Part shown: positions 33,450-45,265 of the stretch, one piece after another
Numbering within the stretch: the stretch's first letter is position 1
How the letters are laid out: every line of letters begins with the position of its first letter
Assembly: GCA_023548195.1 (NCBI GenBank)
Contig: JAJHZJ010000419.1
Location: 3,240,273 to 3,304,272 of the forward strand
DNA from: Bettongia penicillata ogilbyi
Lineage: Eukaryota > Chordata > Mammalia > Diprotodontia > Potoroidae
Direction: 5' to 3'
DNA: 64,000 nucleotides
Translations under genes and position numbers: made by a program
Notes under the pieces: model-generated
The model's database searches: none
The model's input: the letters and a program-made list of their open reading frames with translations, nothing else
What the model was told of the DNA's origin: nothing

Positions 33450-33602
33450 CCATTGGACTTCAATGACTCTGGATGAGAGAGTGAGGCTGATGACTTTGTG
33501 CAACTCTGCTTTACTTAAATACAATTCATGCATGAATCAAGACATCACCCCGTGATATCACTGGTCCTCTTTGAAAATGAATGATGAACAAAAACAACAA
33601 CA
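33450..33602 (+). mobile_element. SINE with ACAACAAC tail, 3' part
   Basis: It continues 30560-30755: TTGGACTTCAATGACTCTGG, AGTGAGGCTGATGACTTTGT, ATCACCCCGTGATATCACTG, GGTCCTCTTTGAAAATGAAT and an ACAAAAACAACAAC tail. Confidence 0.78.
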
Positions 33603-33930
33603 TATATTAAATCATTTGATTCTCACAACAACCCAATGAGGTAGAGATTGCAGGTATTTTTATAACAAATATACAGATGTAAAAATTGCAAAAGATTAGA
33701 TGACTTGTCTGTGGTCATATGGATAGTAAGTATAAATGAAAAAAATAAAACCCAGATCCCTCCTGACTCCAAAACAGATCGTAGTTTTGGAGATGGAAGG
33801 GACCTCAGAGGCCATTACCCAGAGTTTATGCCAATTTCCTCATTTTATAGATGAGGAGAGTGAGGTCCATGAAGAGGTTAAGTGACTTGGTGAGGCAATA
33901 TGCAGAAACAAGAGAGCATAGAAACCTTAT
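33603..33930 (-). mobile_element. Two adjacent MIR/CORE SINE fragments
   Basis: The first (about 33603-33775) has TGATTCTCACAACAACCCAA and GATGACTTGTCTGTGGTCAT. The second (about 33785-33930) has GGAAGGGACCTCAGAGGCCA, CATTTTATAGATGAGGAG and GGTTAAGTGACTTGGTGAGG. Both are reversed. Confidence 0.75.
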
Positions 33931-34481
33931 GTTTTGATAAACCTAGCTATTGAGATAACAACTCACTATTCAACAAAACTGTTGGGAAAACTGGACAGTA
34001 GTCTGGCAGAAACTAGGTTTAGACCAACATCTTACACTATTGAATATAATTAAGATCCAAATAGATACATGATTTAGACTTGTAGGGTGAAGTCATAAGC
34101 AAATTAGAGGAGCATGGGGAAAAATACCTGTCAGATTTATGGATAGAGAAGAGCTCATGATTAACATGATAGATAGAGGTTCACAGGAGATAAAATGGAC
34201 AATTTTGACTACATGAAATTAAAAAGATTTTACACAAACAAAACTAATGCAGCTAAAATTAGAATGAAATTGGGAAAAATATCTTTGCAGCAAGTTTCTC
34301 TGATAAAGGTCTGATTTCTAAGATATATAGGAAAGTAATTCAAATTTATTGAAATAAGAACCATTCCCAAATTGATAGTCAAAGAATATGGATAGGCAGG
34401 TTTTAAAAGAAGATATCCATACAAAAATGCTCTAAATCAGTAATAGACAAGTGAAAATTAAAACAATTCTGTGAATCATCT

Positions 34482-34600
34482 CACACATTATACATTCATA
34501 TAGCACATTAATGTTTGAAGAGTACTTCAATATACACTACCTCATCTAATTATAGCTAGCATTTATATAGTCCTTTAGGATTTTGCAACCTTTAATGAAG
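34482..34600 (-). mobile_element. CORE-SINE fragment inside L1
   Basis: TATACATTCATATAGCACAT, ACTACCTCATCTAATTATAG and CTAGCATTTATATAGTCCTT match the end of the SINE at 30225-30500. L1 sequence continues on both sides. Confidence 0.65.
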
Positions 34601-35166
34601 GACAAAAAAGAAAGATGATAAATCCTGGAGTGGCTGTGGGATAACAGGTACATTAATATTCTGTTGGTGAAACTGTGAACTAGTCTAGATATTCTGGGAA
34701 GCAATTTGGTTCTATGTGCCCAAATCTATTAAACTGTGCATTCCCTTTGGTCTAGTGATACTATTGCTAGCTCTATATCCTAAAGAGATGAAAGAAATAG
34801 AAAAAAAGATCTACATGCACGAAAATATTTTTAACAGCTCTTTTTTGTGGTGGCAAAGAACTGGAATACTGAAAAGATGCCTTTCAATTAGGAAATGGCT
34901 GAAGAAGTTGTGGTATATGAATGTCATGGAATATCAGTAGAAACAATGGTTTCAGAAGAACATAGGAAGATTTGTATGAACTGATGCAAAATGAAGTGAG
35001 CAGAAACAGAACAATTTATACAATAACAATACTGTAAACAAAGATAAACTTGGAAAGACTAAGGAACTCTGATCCATGCAATGACCACCTGCAATTCTAG
35101 AAGACATATGATGAAACATTCTACCCACCTCCAGATAGAGAAGTGATAGATTCAGAGTATAGATTG

Positions 35167-35167
<1 letters not shown>

Positions 35168-35247
<80 letters not shown>
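35168..35247 (+). repeat. (TG)n microsatellite
   Basis: About 80 bases of TG with one TA interruption near 35216, inside the L1 3' UTR. Confidence 0.95.
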
Positions 35248-35248
<1 letters not shown>

Positions 35249-35375
35249 GGACCCAACTAATGTGGGAATTCATTTTTCTTGACTAAATGTTTTTTTCTAA
35301 CAGATTTCATTTAATTTTGTTTTCTTAATAAGGGAGGTGGGAAGCAGATGGCTTGGAATTGAAAATAATTTTTTA

Positions 35376-35850
35376 AAGTGACTTGGTCACTTCACATGCA
35401 TTAAGATAGGATTTGAAACTAGATCCTCAAGCTCCAGAGTGAGTTTTTTTTCTATTGTCATACTGTCCAGAACTAGGTTCCTTTAAATATGTACTTATTA
35501 TGAAACTTTACATATTTTCATGTGCATCTTTACTTCTTTCCCTATTACAGTAAATGGTCTTCTTGTGCAGTGTCCATAGTAGAGATGTATGTTTTGTATA
35601 GCACACCCCTTGACTACAATGGAAGCATAATAAACTCTGGTGATAGACTTCGAAAAATAACTTCTAGTGTCAATCATCTGCAGAACCAGGGCATCAATCC
35701 TCAGGATGATATAATATTAAGGCTATAACAGACCTTAGAAATTATTTGGTCCAGCCTCCTCCATTCACAAAGTCACACAAATGCACAGGTTAGGTGACAT
35801 GTAGGAGAACCAGATCTGGAAAGCAGATGTCTTCTTGTCCACTGAACACT
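35376..35850 (-). mobile_element. MIR fragments (two short pieces)
   Basis: GATTTGAAACTAGATCCTCA at 35411-35430 and TGGTCCAGCCTCCTCCATTC with GTTAGGTGACATGTAGG at 35750-35805 are reversed MIR words. The 35465-35715 stretch between them is unassigned. Confidence 0.5.
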
Positions 35851-36394
35851 TTCTTCTTCTACACTACAAGTCCTGGACTTGTTTTCTTTTTTCCCCAATT
35901 ATTTTTAAGGCCTTTCAAAACTTTACTTCATAACCATGCACAGGTAGTGCAACATATTCAACATGCAAATCAGAATGGGTGACTGTTGGCAATTTTCACC
36001 CAAAATAATATGATGCCAATTGATGGGATTATTCCCATGAGTTTTAGCCCTCCACTAATCAAGAAAACCAGATGTAACTCTCTCAGAGATTAGGGAATGT
36101 TGGAAACAGAACTGTCCACCTGAAGCCAGACCCACCTTTTTCCCCTGCTTTAAGTCCAAACTTTTGGACACAGTTTCAAAAGTTGGGTTACTCTAACAAT
36201 CAGAGCTCAGAGCACTCCAGGACAAGCCATCACTGGGATATTTTTTACTAATTGTTATTTATAATGAATAAAAATCTTTATAGGGCACATTAAATGTGGA
36301 ATAATTGCTCCAGAGGCAGTTGTCACCTATTGCGCCCAAAGGCTGGATGACCACTTAACCTATATGGGATTACAGATCTACAACTGCCTCAGGG

Positions 36395-36535
36395 TTCTCA
36401 GGGGCAATGGAATCCAGTCCCCTTATTTTACAGATGAGGAAACTGAAGCTCAATGATTTGTCCAGGGTCACCTGGGTAGCAGTGATTGGAAACCAGGTTC
36501 TCTAACTCAAGAGTCAGTTCAATGTGTCATAGTGG
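36395..36535 (-). mobile_element. MIR-type SINE
   Basis: CCTTATTTTACAGATGAGGA, AACTGAAGCTCAATGATTTG and TCCAGGGTCACCTGGGTAGC form a clear reversed MIR core. Confidence 0.82.
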
Positions 36536-36914
36536 GAATTCTTTTGTTGTTATGGGTAGAACTGGACAGCCTCAGAAATCCCTTCCAATTCTAAAATTCT
36601 ATGGGGAATAAGAAATAGGGTGGAAGGGCTTCACACTGAAGCATCAGTAAATGTTCCCAAACGGGTACAATATTCCCAAATGTCACAGCTCTGAAACCAC
36701 CACACTTGTACTGGTTGACCCCTTTATCTTTTCCTGAAATCTCAGACACAGCTGTGTGGAAACTTTGTTACTTGGTCACAGTGATTTCCTAGTGTATATG
36801 AGGAGGGATGTGTGTGAGGATGAACAGATAAGTGCAGCGGGTCTAGACTGAGAAGGACTGGCATATGGAAAAAGTTGAGTGAAGGGTCGGAGGAGGGGGA
36901 GTGCACAGGGGAGG

Positions 36915-37480
36915 AGAGAGGAATTACGGGGCGGGGGGATTCCTCTAGTGAGGCAAGGCAGGTGAAAAAGAGGAGGGGCTTGGTGCGGCCGCCTTTAGTT
37001 GACTGACGCCAGAGGGAGATCTCCACTGGGAGGGGAGAGGGGCGTGAGGGCCGGTAGCAGCCCCGAGAGCTTGTGTTCCTGGGAAGGGGAGAGCAGCTGG
37101 CCGCTCCACAAACTTCAGTCTGCCACCGCAGCCTGGCATTCACAAGCTGCAGAGCCCAAGGAAGGAACGATAGCAAGACTTGGAGCGATGGGTGAGTGGG
37201 GGCTTCCGCGGCTCATTGTCCCCAGAGCACAGCGGCGTTAGTGGAATCGCTAGCGTTGGGAATTGGGGGTGCATGGGGCCGGGGGAGAGAAAGCAGAGCC
37301 TCCTTCTTGGCCGACTCCAGCTTGGCCGCCGCCCACTCGTTGCTTCCCACTGGGTCCTTCCCAGAGACGGTGGGAAGCACGGGTACGGGGTGGAGAAGCA
37401 GGGTTGGGGTGGTCTGGAGGGGCCAACGCCCCTCTCCTTCCTAAAGACTCTCGGCCTCGTTCACCGGAGGCCAGAGTAAC
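36915..37480. promoter_or_regulatory. CpG island, candidate promoter
   Basis: The only non-repeat segment in the window with dense CpG: GGGGCGGGG GC-box at about 36928, GCGGCCGC (NotI-type) near 36986, then TTCCGCGG, AGCGGCG, GGCCGCCGCCC, CACGGGTACGGGG and TTCACCGG. Surrounding sequence is CpG-poor. No TATA box is evident, which fits a CpG-island promoter. Strand is not certain from composition alone; the splice donor at 37192 favours plus. Confidence 0.65.
37060..37191 (+). other. Candidate first exon ending ATGG|GTGAGT
   Basis: Within the CpG island a purine-rich leader ends GGAGCGATGG followed by GTGAGT (37192-37197), a consensus 5' splice site. ATG at 37188-37190 has a good context (G at -3, G at +4). 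A gene starting here would have one complete codon plus one base in exon 1. The exon's 5' limit is arbitrary. I could not identify the gene or the next exon. It may instead be a noncoding first exon. Confidence 0.4.
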
Positions 37481-38847
37481 CAGATGATAATAATGGGGTC
37501 CCCTTTGGATGGAGCGATGAACAGAGGGCTCAGGGGTGCGTGGAGGGGAAGGTGGAAGGGCACACCTGGACGATTGGCTCGTTAATGGTGCCTAGGTAGC
37601 GGCCAGCAAGAGAAATATCCAAAAGATTCCTAGGATCAGAAAGAGAATTGGGATCCAGTTCCCCTTTTTACCTGGCCAGAAAGGAGTTTCATAGCTCAGT
37701 TAATGGAGAGGAGAATCCTCATGCAAACTCCATCAAACTTGTAGTTTATGGGAAGTCAACTTAAATGTTTGAAGGTGTTGTGGGGGTGGGGCGGAGGGCA
37801 TTCTTGGCCCCGGGAACGCCGTGGATCCGGAGGTTTGCTGTAGGAGTCAGAAGGAGCAGAGGGTCAATTTCCTCAAACTTTGGAAATTCCAAATGGTGGG
37901 AGAAGGACCTGTGCCCTATGTCTTGCTTTGGTGACTACTGGGGATGTAGCTCTGTCACATTTTGAGCGCCAGATTCATTGCCTGAACGGACAGGTACAAA
38001 GGAGGACAAAATAGTTATTTGAACCTGAACCTGAGAGGGAGGAGGTGGGTCCAGGAGAAAGTGTGTGTTGTGTTGGGAGGGGTGGGGTGGGGCGGGAAAA
38101 GAAGGGAATTGCTTTGGAGAAAGTATTTGGCTTAATTCGTCCCGAATTTCCGGAGTTTACTATAGCCAGGTTTCGTCTCCTAGAGATGAGACTTGAATCC
38201 AAGTCTTTTGGCTCCTGGTCCAACACCATTATCACTAACCACATCTCAGAAACAAACAGTCCTTTAAACACAACAGACTTGTTGGAGGCTTTTCCTCTGC
38301 TACAGTGGGACACATCTTGTAAATTTTGGCAGGATTCACTCTTGTTAGTCATAGGAGTTGAAGGAAAAGGTCTCAGAAAAGCAAACCAAAAATATTTCCT
38401 AATCGAGTATAGCGTATAAGAATTGTGAGTACTGCTAGAAACGGGGCTATGTAGGTTTACCAGAATAAACACAACAGAATGTCCTCATTTAACTTGTAGC
38501 ACTAAAAGTACCATGCAAATCCATCACAGGATTGAGGATCAAGGCGGTATGCAGGAATTTTGTATTAGTGGGGCCCCAGAAATAGTTGTGGAACACACTA
38601 GGGCCATTAGCTGACAGAGCTGTCAATCAGCACCATTTAGCAGTAGTTTTCTTCGGTTGTTATTCCAACCTGTTGATTACCAGTGAAAGGGACTCAGGAA
38701 TATTGGAGGAAGTTGTGAGGGCTCTTCTTATCTAACCCTTCTACTGACTTCACCCAAGAATGTCCCAAGTAGCAATCGACAATCGAAAGATGCCCAGTGA
38801 TGCTCCCAGATTGTTTGGAATGACTTCTTTTCAAGTAACTGAAAGCA
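37481..38847. other. Mostly unassigned; short MIR tail
   Basis: Flank of the CpG island, possibly first-intron sequence. GATGAGACTTGAATCCAAGT and TTTTGGCTCCTGGTCC at 38184-38222 look like a reversed MIR tail. Open frames at 38045-38419 (+) and 38472-37975 (-) overlap it and lack domains. Confidence 0.4.
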
Positions 38848-39172
38848 GGTGATGTGTGTATGTTTGTCCTTTGTTGCTGAAGAAGGCCATGCCATCGGAG
38901 AAATAATGACATGACTTGCACTTGACTTTGTTTTGAGTGAGGGAGTGCTGTGCAGGTCACCAGCTTGACTTCTCCGCCAGACTATCTGAATCCAGTGACC
39001 AGATATTCATCAAGATGACTGGAGATGACCCAGGATGAGGCAATTGGGATTAAGTGATTTGCCCCAGGTCACACAGCTAGTGAGTGTCAAGTGTCTGAGG
39101 TGAGATTTGAACTCAGGTCCTCCTGACTCCTGCACTGGTGCTCTATCCACTGCAACACCTAGCTGCCCCTCA
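38848..39172 (-). mobile_element. tRNA-derived SINE, nearly full length
   Basis: It is close to the copy at 13329-13675: reversed GGGGCAGCTAGGTGTTGCAG head, TCACTAGCTGTGTGACC, CCAGTCATCTTGATGAATAT and AAAGTCAAGTGCAAGTCATG body, with a short TG-type tail at 38848-38862. Confidence 0.88.
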
Positions 39173-39174
39173 AC

Positions 39175-39300
39175 AACTTTGTAAGTTAAATGCCAATATT
39201 AGTTCCATTTTATAGATGATGAAATAGGTTGAGATATTAAGTGACTTGCCTGGCACACCACCCAGTTAGTTGTGATAATAAAATGGGGCATGCATGGATC
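39175..39300 (-). mobile_element. MIR-type SINE fragment
   Basis: TTCCATTTTATAGATGATGA and TTAAGTGACTTGCCTGGC are reversed MIR core words, adjoining the SINE at 38848. Confidence 0.6.
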
Positions 39301-40160
39301 CAGGCAACCCGATAAGGTAGCTGAATGAATGGGCCTAGATTTATAACAGCTGGAATTAGGGGCCAGTAAGTGTGGTTTTCCCCCTTTTTAAATGCTACAA
39401 TACCATAAAAAACATTTTCTCACTTGGCTTCTCTTTCTTTCAAAAGACCTTCAAAAATCTTTCAAAGTCAGCAAAATAAAAAAAAAAGGAGATAGTGCTT
39501 TGTTACCTTTAGAAAGATGTCCAACAAGAGAAAAGAAAGGGCTACAAGCAAACGCGAAAAGCTGAGTTGATTGCATTAAGAGAGAGCCATACAGGGAGCA
39601 CAAAAACCTTTCATGCACAATCAATGTCAGTAAGCAGGAAGCCATCTTAAACTGGCGGTGTTACAAATGAAATTGATCTTTTAAAGGAAGTCAGCAGTAC
39701 TGAGGCCAGCATGGCTGTCCAATCATATTTGCCTTGTCCCTGAAGCACAAATTGAGCAAATTCTTTGCCTCTGTTGCCTGGTGGAGAAATGGGGGAGTGT
39801 TAATCAAATATTATAATTAAAAGAGTTATCATACATATTATACACAAGGCCCTCACAGAAATGTGAAATAGGGGATGGGAGTAGGAGGATAGATAGAAAG
39901 AAGAATACAAAAGCATGGCATGGAAACCCGGAGACCAGTGCCAGGAAGGCTAAAACCCCAGAATAAGTTGAGGTTTGTGAAACTGGCCAAATTCAACTAA
40001 AAGTGGTTTTTTAAAGGGGGGGGGAAGAGAAATGGAGTGTGACAAGAAGAAGACTAGGAGACAAGCCTATTGATTGAGATGGATCAGGGTAATTTTAATG
40101 GAGAAATTGGGTCTACTCAGCAGCTATTTTGTGATCTGTCTCCATTAACAAGGAGAGTAG
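39301..40160. other. No recognised feature
   Basis: AT-rich, with no repeat or gene that I can support. Confidence 0.4.
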
Positions 40161-40164
40161 GAGA

Positions 40165-40365
40165 TGATAGTTCAATGAAAAGCTTAGGGACTGATTAGAG
40201 TCAGAGGACCCAAGTTCTATTGCTGACCTTGCCACTTAATAATTGTGTGACATTGAGCAAAGTTCAGTCTTTACCTCTTTGGGGCTCACTTCCTTACAGG
40301 TAAAATAAGGGTATGGTTAAATGATCCTCCCAGTTTTAAATCTATCACCCTGTGATCTCCAGACT
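40165..40365 (+). mobile_element. MIR-type SINE
   Basis: AGAGTCAGAGGACCCAAGTT, CCACTTAATAATTGTGTGAC, CACTTCCTTACAGGTAAAAT and GGTTAAATGATCCTCCC match the plus-sense order. Confidence 0.75.
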
Positions 40366-41710
40366 GGGAAAGGTAGTAAAAGCACATAGTTAATAAAAAG
40401 AGCACTTGGTAACTCTAAACTGCAGTCTAAGCCTACTGGCCTCCACCTATTTCCAGAACACTATTGCTACAGAACTCCTTTATATAGCTCCGATATACTA
40501 CCTTGTGATAGATCATTGGACCATCAATTTAGAGTTGCAAGGGATCCAGTTCAACCCCCTCCACAGGTTTATCATTATAAGTTAAAATATCTACCAATCA
40601 AAACAAATGAAATTTTCTGTGATAATCTAATTTAAATTTTTGCTTTTTTTTCAGTGATTGATAACTCCTCAAATGTTATTTGTACTTGATTACTTTTCGT
40701 TAGGAATTCTGCTTGTTTAATAACAGGTGTAGATTAGTCTATTGTATTCTTTAGCATAATATCCAATTTAAAAACAAATCACCCCAAACCTTTTTTTTAA
40801 ATAAGTTAACAATTTGCTGGCTTTAACTGATATGTTAGAGGCAATTCTTATTTACATTTGACCCCCTTTTTCTGTTGTACAAAGCTCTATTTTAGCCAGT
40901 TGGGGGAAGGGGAAGGGTTTGACAAAGAAAACAAAGCTAAATGAAATAAGTTTAACTCTAAGCACAGAATTAGCTTGGCACCAGCATCTTAGCTGAATTT
41001 TTTTAGGGCACTGTGAAGCATGTTAACTATCTTCTTTTGTTTAAAGAAGTTTGATTTTGAGGTCAGCTTAGTTTTAGATACTAAAGGGACATGGAAATAA
41101 GGCTCAACATGATGAAACTGCTTTATTGAAATTTCAAAAGGACTGTCAAAGAAAAGCCAAGCCCTTCAAAGCATTTAATACCGAACTTGAGTATATTTTA
41201 CTAATAGAAATAATGCCAGAGAGAATTAGAAAATCTGACAATTCAGAAGGTTCCTCAAAATAAATGCTTCTGAGCTCCTTTCTATGTATCCCATTGAAAG
41301 GAACCATCTTCTCCCTACCTTTATTCTTTCTGTTTAGTTTCAGATAAGCCAATGCTCATATTTATTACCTGTCTTGTCCTTGAAAAATGTCACTTTGCTG
41401 GTTTTGCAAGATTTATTATGCTCTGGATAACCTCTGCTTCCTTAAGGCTCTGTCAATTGGCCTTAAAACTAATGCATTACACCTTTGTATTCCTTAACTC
41501 CCTGCTTTATTCTTTCCAGATTATCTCAGATGGCTAAATTTTCATTTGGTGTTTCAATCTCTAATTTCTAAATTTCTACTGGTGTTTTTGCAGGGTTTAA
41601 AGCTAATGATGGTACACTAAGTGCATTTTGGGATCACTGTTATCACCTTTAGGATATTTTAGTGGTACACGTTTATTGAGACTCAACATAAACTTAAAAA
41701 TAGTAGTGTG
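40366..41710. other. No recognised feature
   Basis: About 1.3 kb of unique-looking AT-rich DNA. Two short frames (41146-41352 on the minus strand; 41352-41537 on the plus) show no domains. Confidence 0.4.
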
Positions 41711-41711
41711 T

Positions 41712-41830
41712 CTTTCAAGAAATTATCAAGGAAAACTGCTCTCATGTCCTGCAATCAGAAGGAAAAATAGGCATTGAAAGAATCCACTGATCACCTCAGG
41801 AAAGGATCCCAAAATGAAAACTCCAAAACA
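41712..41830 (+). mobile_element. L1/HAL1 ORF1 fragment
   Basis: TTTCAAGAAATTATCAAGGA, AAACTGCTCTCATGTCC, CATTGAAAGAATCCACTGAT and CACCTCAGGAAAGGATCC match ORF1 copy 1 at about 1302-1400. An isolated 120-base piece. Confidence 0.75.
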
Positions 41831-41934
41831 GTGTGTGGGGAGCAGGGGGAGGGGGATGGAGATTGCCCATTCTTAAGCAAAGGCTGACTGAATATTTGTA
41901 CAGATGTTATTTCATGAAGAAATAGATGTTCTTT

Positions 41935-42000
41935 TCAGATGTCATTTGGACTATATGGCCACTGAGGTCCATCTAACTTTAAAATTCTGTGATCTGAAAA
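41935..42000 (+). mobile_element. MIR 3' fragment
   Basis: GGACTATATGGCCACTGAGG, TCCATCTAACTTTAAAATTC and TGTGATC are the MIR 3' end. Confidence 0.55.
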
Positions 42001-42242
42001 TTTGCATAACATGGAAAGCTAACAAAAGTTTTACAGTTTATTTTTTAGCTAAACTTAAGCATTGTTCAGATTACAGTAAATATAAATTTACTTTTTCTAG
42101 ATGATGGGGGATGGAAGAAGAGTGATTCAATAGTGGATATTTTTTTATGCTTTTTTAATAGATGAATGTGAAACATTGATATAAGGACCATAGATAAATT
42201 AGGGACTAAAACAAATTTTTTGTTCCTCTGATTTAGATATCT

Positions 42243-42440
42243 AGAGTCAAGTCAAGTCAACAAGTATTTATTAAGCACCTACTATGTGCCGGGTACTGTA
42301 CAAAATGTTGGAGATACAAAGAAAAGCAAAAACAGTCTTCTTTCAAGGAAGTCAGTCTGTTGGGGGAAGACAATATGCAAACAACTATGAATAAACAGGA
42401 TAGAGACAGGTTAAATTAAGGTCTTTAAGAATCCCAAAAT
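42243..42440 (-). mobile_element. L2 3' end
   Basis: AACAAGTATTTATTAAGCAC, CTACTATGTGCCGGGTACTG and GATACAAAGAAAAGCAAAAA, followed by GGGGGAAGACAATATGCAAA. Confidence 0.82.
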
Positions 42441-42544
42441 TTGGATTGACATAAATTTTCTAGTGCTGCTGTCCGTATCTCAAAGATTCTCCTCTTACCT
42501 CCCTGTCACTGAGATCTGAAGAGGAATTTAAAATCTTGAGTTAA

Positions 42545-42815
42545 CAGAGAATAAACAATAATGATGATAAAATAACAATTGATTTTTGTGGTTGTTTCAA
42601 GGTTTACAAAGTACTTTGGTACCGTATCTCATTTGAACCTCACAACAATCCTGTGAAATTGTTACTACTCTCCCCATTTTACAGAAGAGAAAACTGAGGA
42701 GAGGAGAGATTAAGTGACTTGTCCCAGATCACACAGATAGTCCGTATCCACTCTAGCTCTAGATTCATGATTCTGCTGTTGTACTTCAGAGGCAGGATTT
42801 GGACCTAACCCTTCC
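42545..42815 (-). mobile_element. CORE-type SINE
   Basis: CAAGGTTTACAAAGTACTTT, CTCATTTGAACCTCACAACA, CCCATTTTACAGAAGAGAAA and AGTGACTTGTCCCAGATCAC are the reversed SINE core and 3' end. Confidence 0.85.
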
Positions 42816-43319
42816 TGATTCTGCAGTTCGGGACAATATTTATTCTACCTAAGGATTAATAATAATAATATTAATAGGTAACATTTACATACCCACTTAC
42901 AGTGCACAGTAGGTCCCTGTCAGAGGTCATGAGTTAGTTTCTGGGCAAAGGTCTAGTATATTGATGTAACCTGTTTTCAGGACATTGAAAAATAAGTGGA
43001 ATTTGCCATCAGCTGTTGTTCTGCCTTGGCAATGATGCATGGAAGGGATAGAATTTTACTGCCATGGTGATCATATTCTACTTTAGTCAGTACAGGAAAG
43101 GACTGAAGGGAGCCAGGGCCATAGGTGGACCAAGGACTTGGTTAGAGGTGTGAAACCAAGAGAAAGGAGACCAAGTGGGAAGCTGAGTGAAAGACCAAGA
43201 GTGTAGGGTTGTCTTAGTGTAAGGCCCAGTGGGAAGTAGGATCTCCGAGATCATGGTCTTTCCACATTTGTCTTTATATCTGTAGCATGTAGGAGGGGGC
43301 CTCACCCTTAATGCTTATT

Positions 43320-43440
43320 TAATATAAGCTCATTGAGAGCAGGAGTGATTCCTTTTTTGTCTTTGTGCTCCTAATGCATAATACTTCCTTGCATGTAGAA
43401 GATGGCTGATTGATTATTAAACGTTTGTTGGATTATATTA
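43320..43440 (+). mobile_element. L2-type 3' end
   Basis: AATATAAGCTCATTGAGAGC, AGGAGTGATTCCTTTTTTGT and the TTAAACGTTTGTTGGATTA end. Confidence 0.68.
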
Positions 43441-44865
43441 TATTGGATACATAGGGAGGAGGAAGTAAGAGTCAAGGAGAAAAGGGTAGATGGATGGGCA
43501 TAGAGAGCAGGAGAGCAGAGATCTGCCCACCATTTTGCCAAGATCCTGGTATCCAACTTTTTCCCTTCTCTAGATTCCTTTCCCAACAAACGGCACTCAG
43601 TGATACCTGTTCTCAGTTCTTCTGATTCAGAGCCTCAGGTATCTGGCAACTCGTCTTAGGATTCCTTCCCATTATCTCTACTTTATCTTTCTCTTTTCAG
43701 CTAGATAATGTTTACTTCTGTATTGGCTGACTCACTTCTCAGCATTAGTTACTGCCTTCCTTCCTTCCTTCTGAACACTATTCTGGGAGAGGGCAGGACT
43801 TTCCTCTCCATTGCTGGCTAACTTCTGGCAGGCATAGGGACTCCCTATAGAGCTGAGCCTGGAACATTTGGAGATGAAAACTGTCCTGGTGAATCTATGT
43901 CTGAAAACACATATAACATATATACACAGCAGACACACACAATTGTATTAAATGGGCACTTTAGTTTATATAGTGTAGATATAATTAAGGCAGTGTTGTA
44001 ATAGACATGCTTGCTTTGTGGCCCTGGGTAAGTCATTTAACCTTTCAATGTCTCATACAACTGTTTGTTAAGTTTCAGAAGCATTGCAGATTGGCATTGG
44101 TGAAGGGACATTCCTTGTGAGGAGTTTTCTGTTACAGTGAAATAAGTGTTGGCCAAAAGACTCAGTGAAAAGGCAAGCATGGACAAACAATGGGTAAATA
44201 TTCTATGTCATAGAACTGAGAGACAGAATTTGAAGTATTTGTTGCTGCTGAATTCAAGTAGGGAAATTAAGTCCTCAATACACTTTACGTTCAATTAACT
44301 TAATTTCAGGATATTAGACAATTGGGACTGATACTTCAGTTTAATTAAGGTTCCCTCCTATTATGTGCATTATCACTAAGATATTACTAAATGTAGTGAA
44401 AAGACGGAAGAAAAATTTTGCCCTAAGATGAATTTTTGATAGATTAACAGAATTTCTTTCATGATTCTCTCTTGCAAGTTTCCTGACTTTCCCCAGGTAG
44501 CTTTCCAGTTTGGTTGGTAGAGTGCATAGCAGCTAGTTCATTTATAAGACTCAGTCCTATTATTTCAACTTTGTCTTTTTCCAATAGTTAGTGTGACTTC
44601 TAGTAAGTTCTCTACCATTTAGCATATTCATATAATTTCTGGACTTGGGTAAAAACATACTTGTTATCTGGGAGAATATAGTCCAGTATGTTAGCTTATT
44701 TCCCCGGGTCTGTTGTTTTGGAGATTCTGATTCTTGAAGAGGAAAGAAACCCAACGTTATCAAACATTCCGAAGAGAAATATTGACAGAACATTGCTGGT
44801 ATATACTATTTCGGGAGATGAGTAGGCAAAATTTCATAGCTACCTTAGTATAACCCCTTTATTAT
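43441..44865. other. Mostly unassigned
   Basis: A short plus-sense MIR word set (TTTGTGGCCCTGGGTAAGTC, ATTTAACCTTTC) lies at 44016-44048. Otherwise no gene or repeat is recognised. Confidence 0.4.
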
Positions 44866-45084
44866 TAGGATAGGGGTAAAACTTTTAACTTTATATAAAA
44901 TTAAAATAATAAGGAAAATGCTAATATTGGTGGAACCTTGGATTGATTCAGTCATTTTAGATTGTTTGAAATTACGTAAGAAAATTGTTCATAACCATTG
45001 ATCCAGCAATTATTCCAGTAGCAGGCATATACCTTAAAGAGGTCAAGGACCAAAACAAACCTCCAATATGTACAAAAATACCCA

Positions 45085-45265
45085 TGGTGGCACTTTTGTC
45101 GTATTAGGTAGGTTACTGAACTTGGAGTCAAAAAGTCTTGGGTTTAACTCCTGCCTCAGCCTTTTTAAAGTCACTTATTCTCTCCCTCTCAGTTTCTTTA
45201 TCTTTAAAATAAGAGAGGTTGAATTCACTGGCCTCCAAAGTCCCTTTCAGTTGTAAAACTAGAAG
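45085..45265 (+). mobile_element. MIR/CORE SINE inside L1
   Basis: TACTGAACTTGGAGTCAAAA, GGTTTAACTCCTGCCTCAGC, CTCTCAGTTTCTTTATC and TCCAAAGTCCCTTTCAGTTG. Confidence 0.75.

Larger units (their letters stand above)
33950..35375 (+). mobile_element. L1 3' end, about 1.3 kb, with SINE insertion
   Basis: This covers the last part of ORF2 and the 3' UTR: TTGGGAAAACTGGACAGTAG, CTTAGAC-type words, TTTCTCTGATAAAGGTCTGA, AACCATTCCCAAATTGATAG, CATTCCCTTTGGTCTAGTGA, GTTGTGGTATATGAATGTCA and GAACTGATGCAAAATGAAGT. A TG microsatellite follows near the 3' end. A reversed SINE fragment at 34482-34600 breaks it. Confidence 0.82.

Noticed and set aside
36742..37176. 144-codon minus-strand frame across the CpG island
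   Set aside because: High GC lengthens frames by chance. It is Pro/Ser/His-rich, has no domain and runs into non-island sequence.
37180..37487. Plus-strand frames reading through the GTGAGT donor
   Set aside because: They begin at non-ATG codons or ignore a consensus splice donor, and have no recognisable domain.
37975..38472. 165-codon minus-strand and 124-codon plus-strand overlapping frames
   Set aside because: They overlap a MIR tail, share no similarity with known proteins, and occupy the same DNA on opposite strands.
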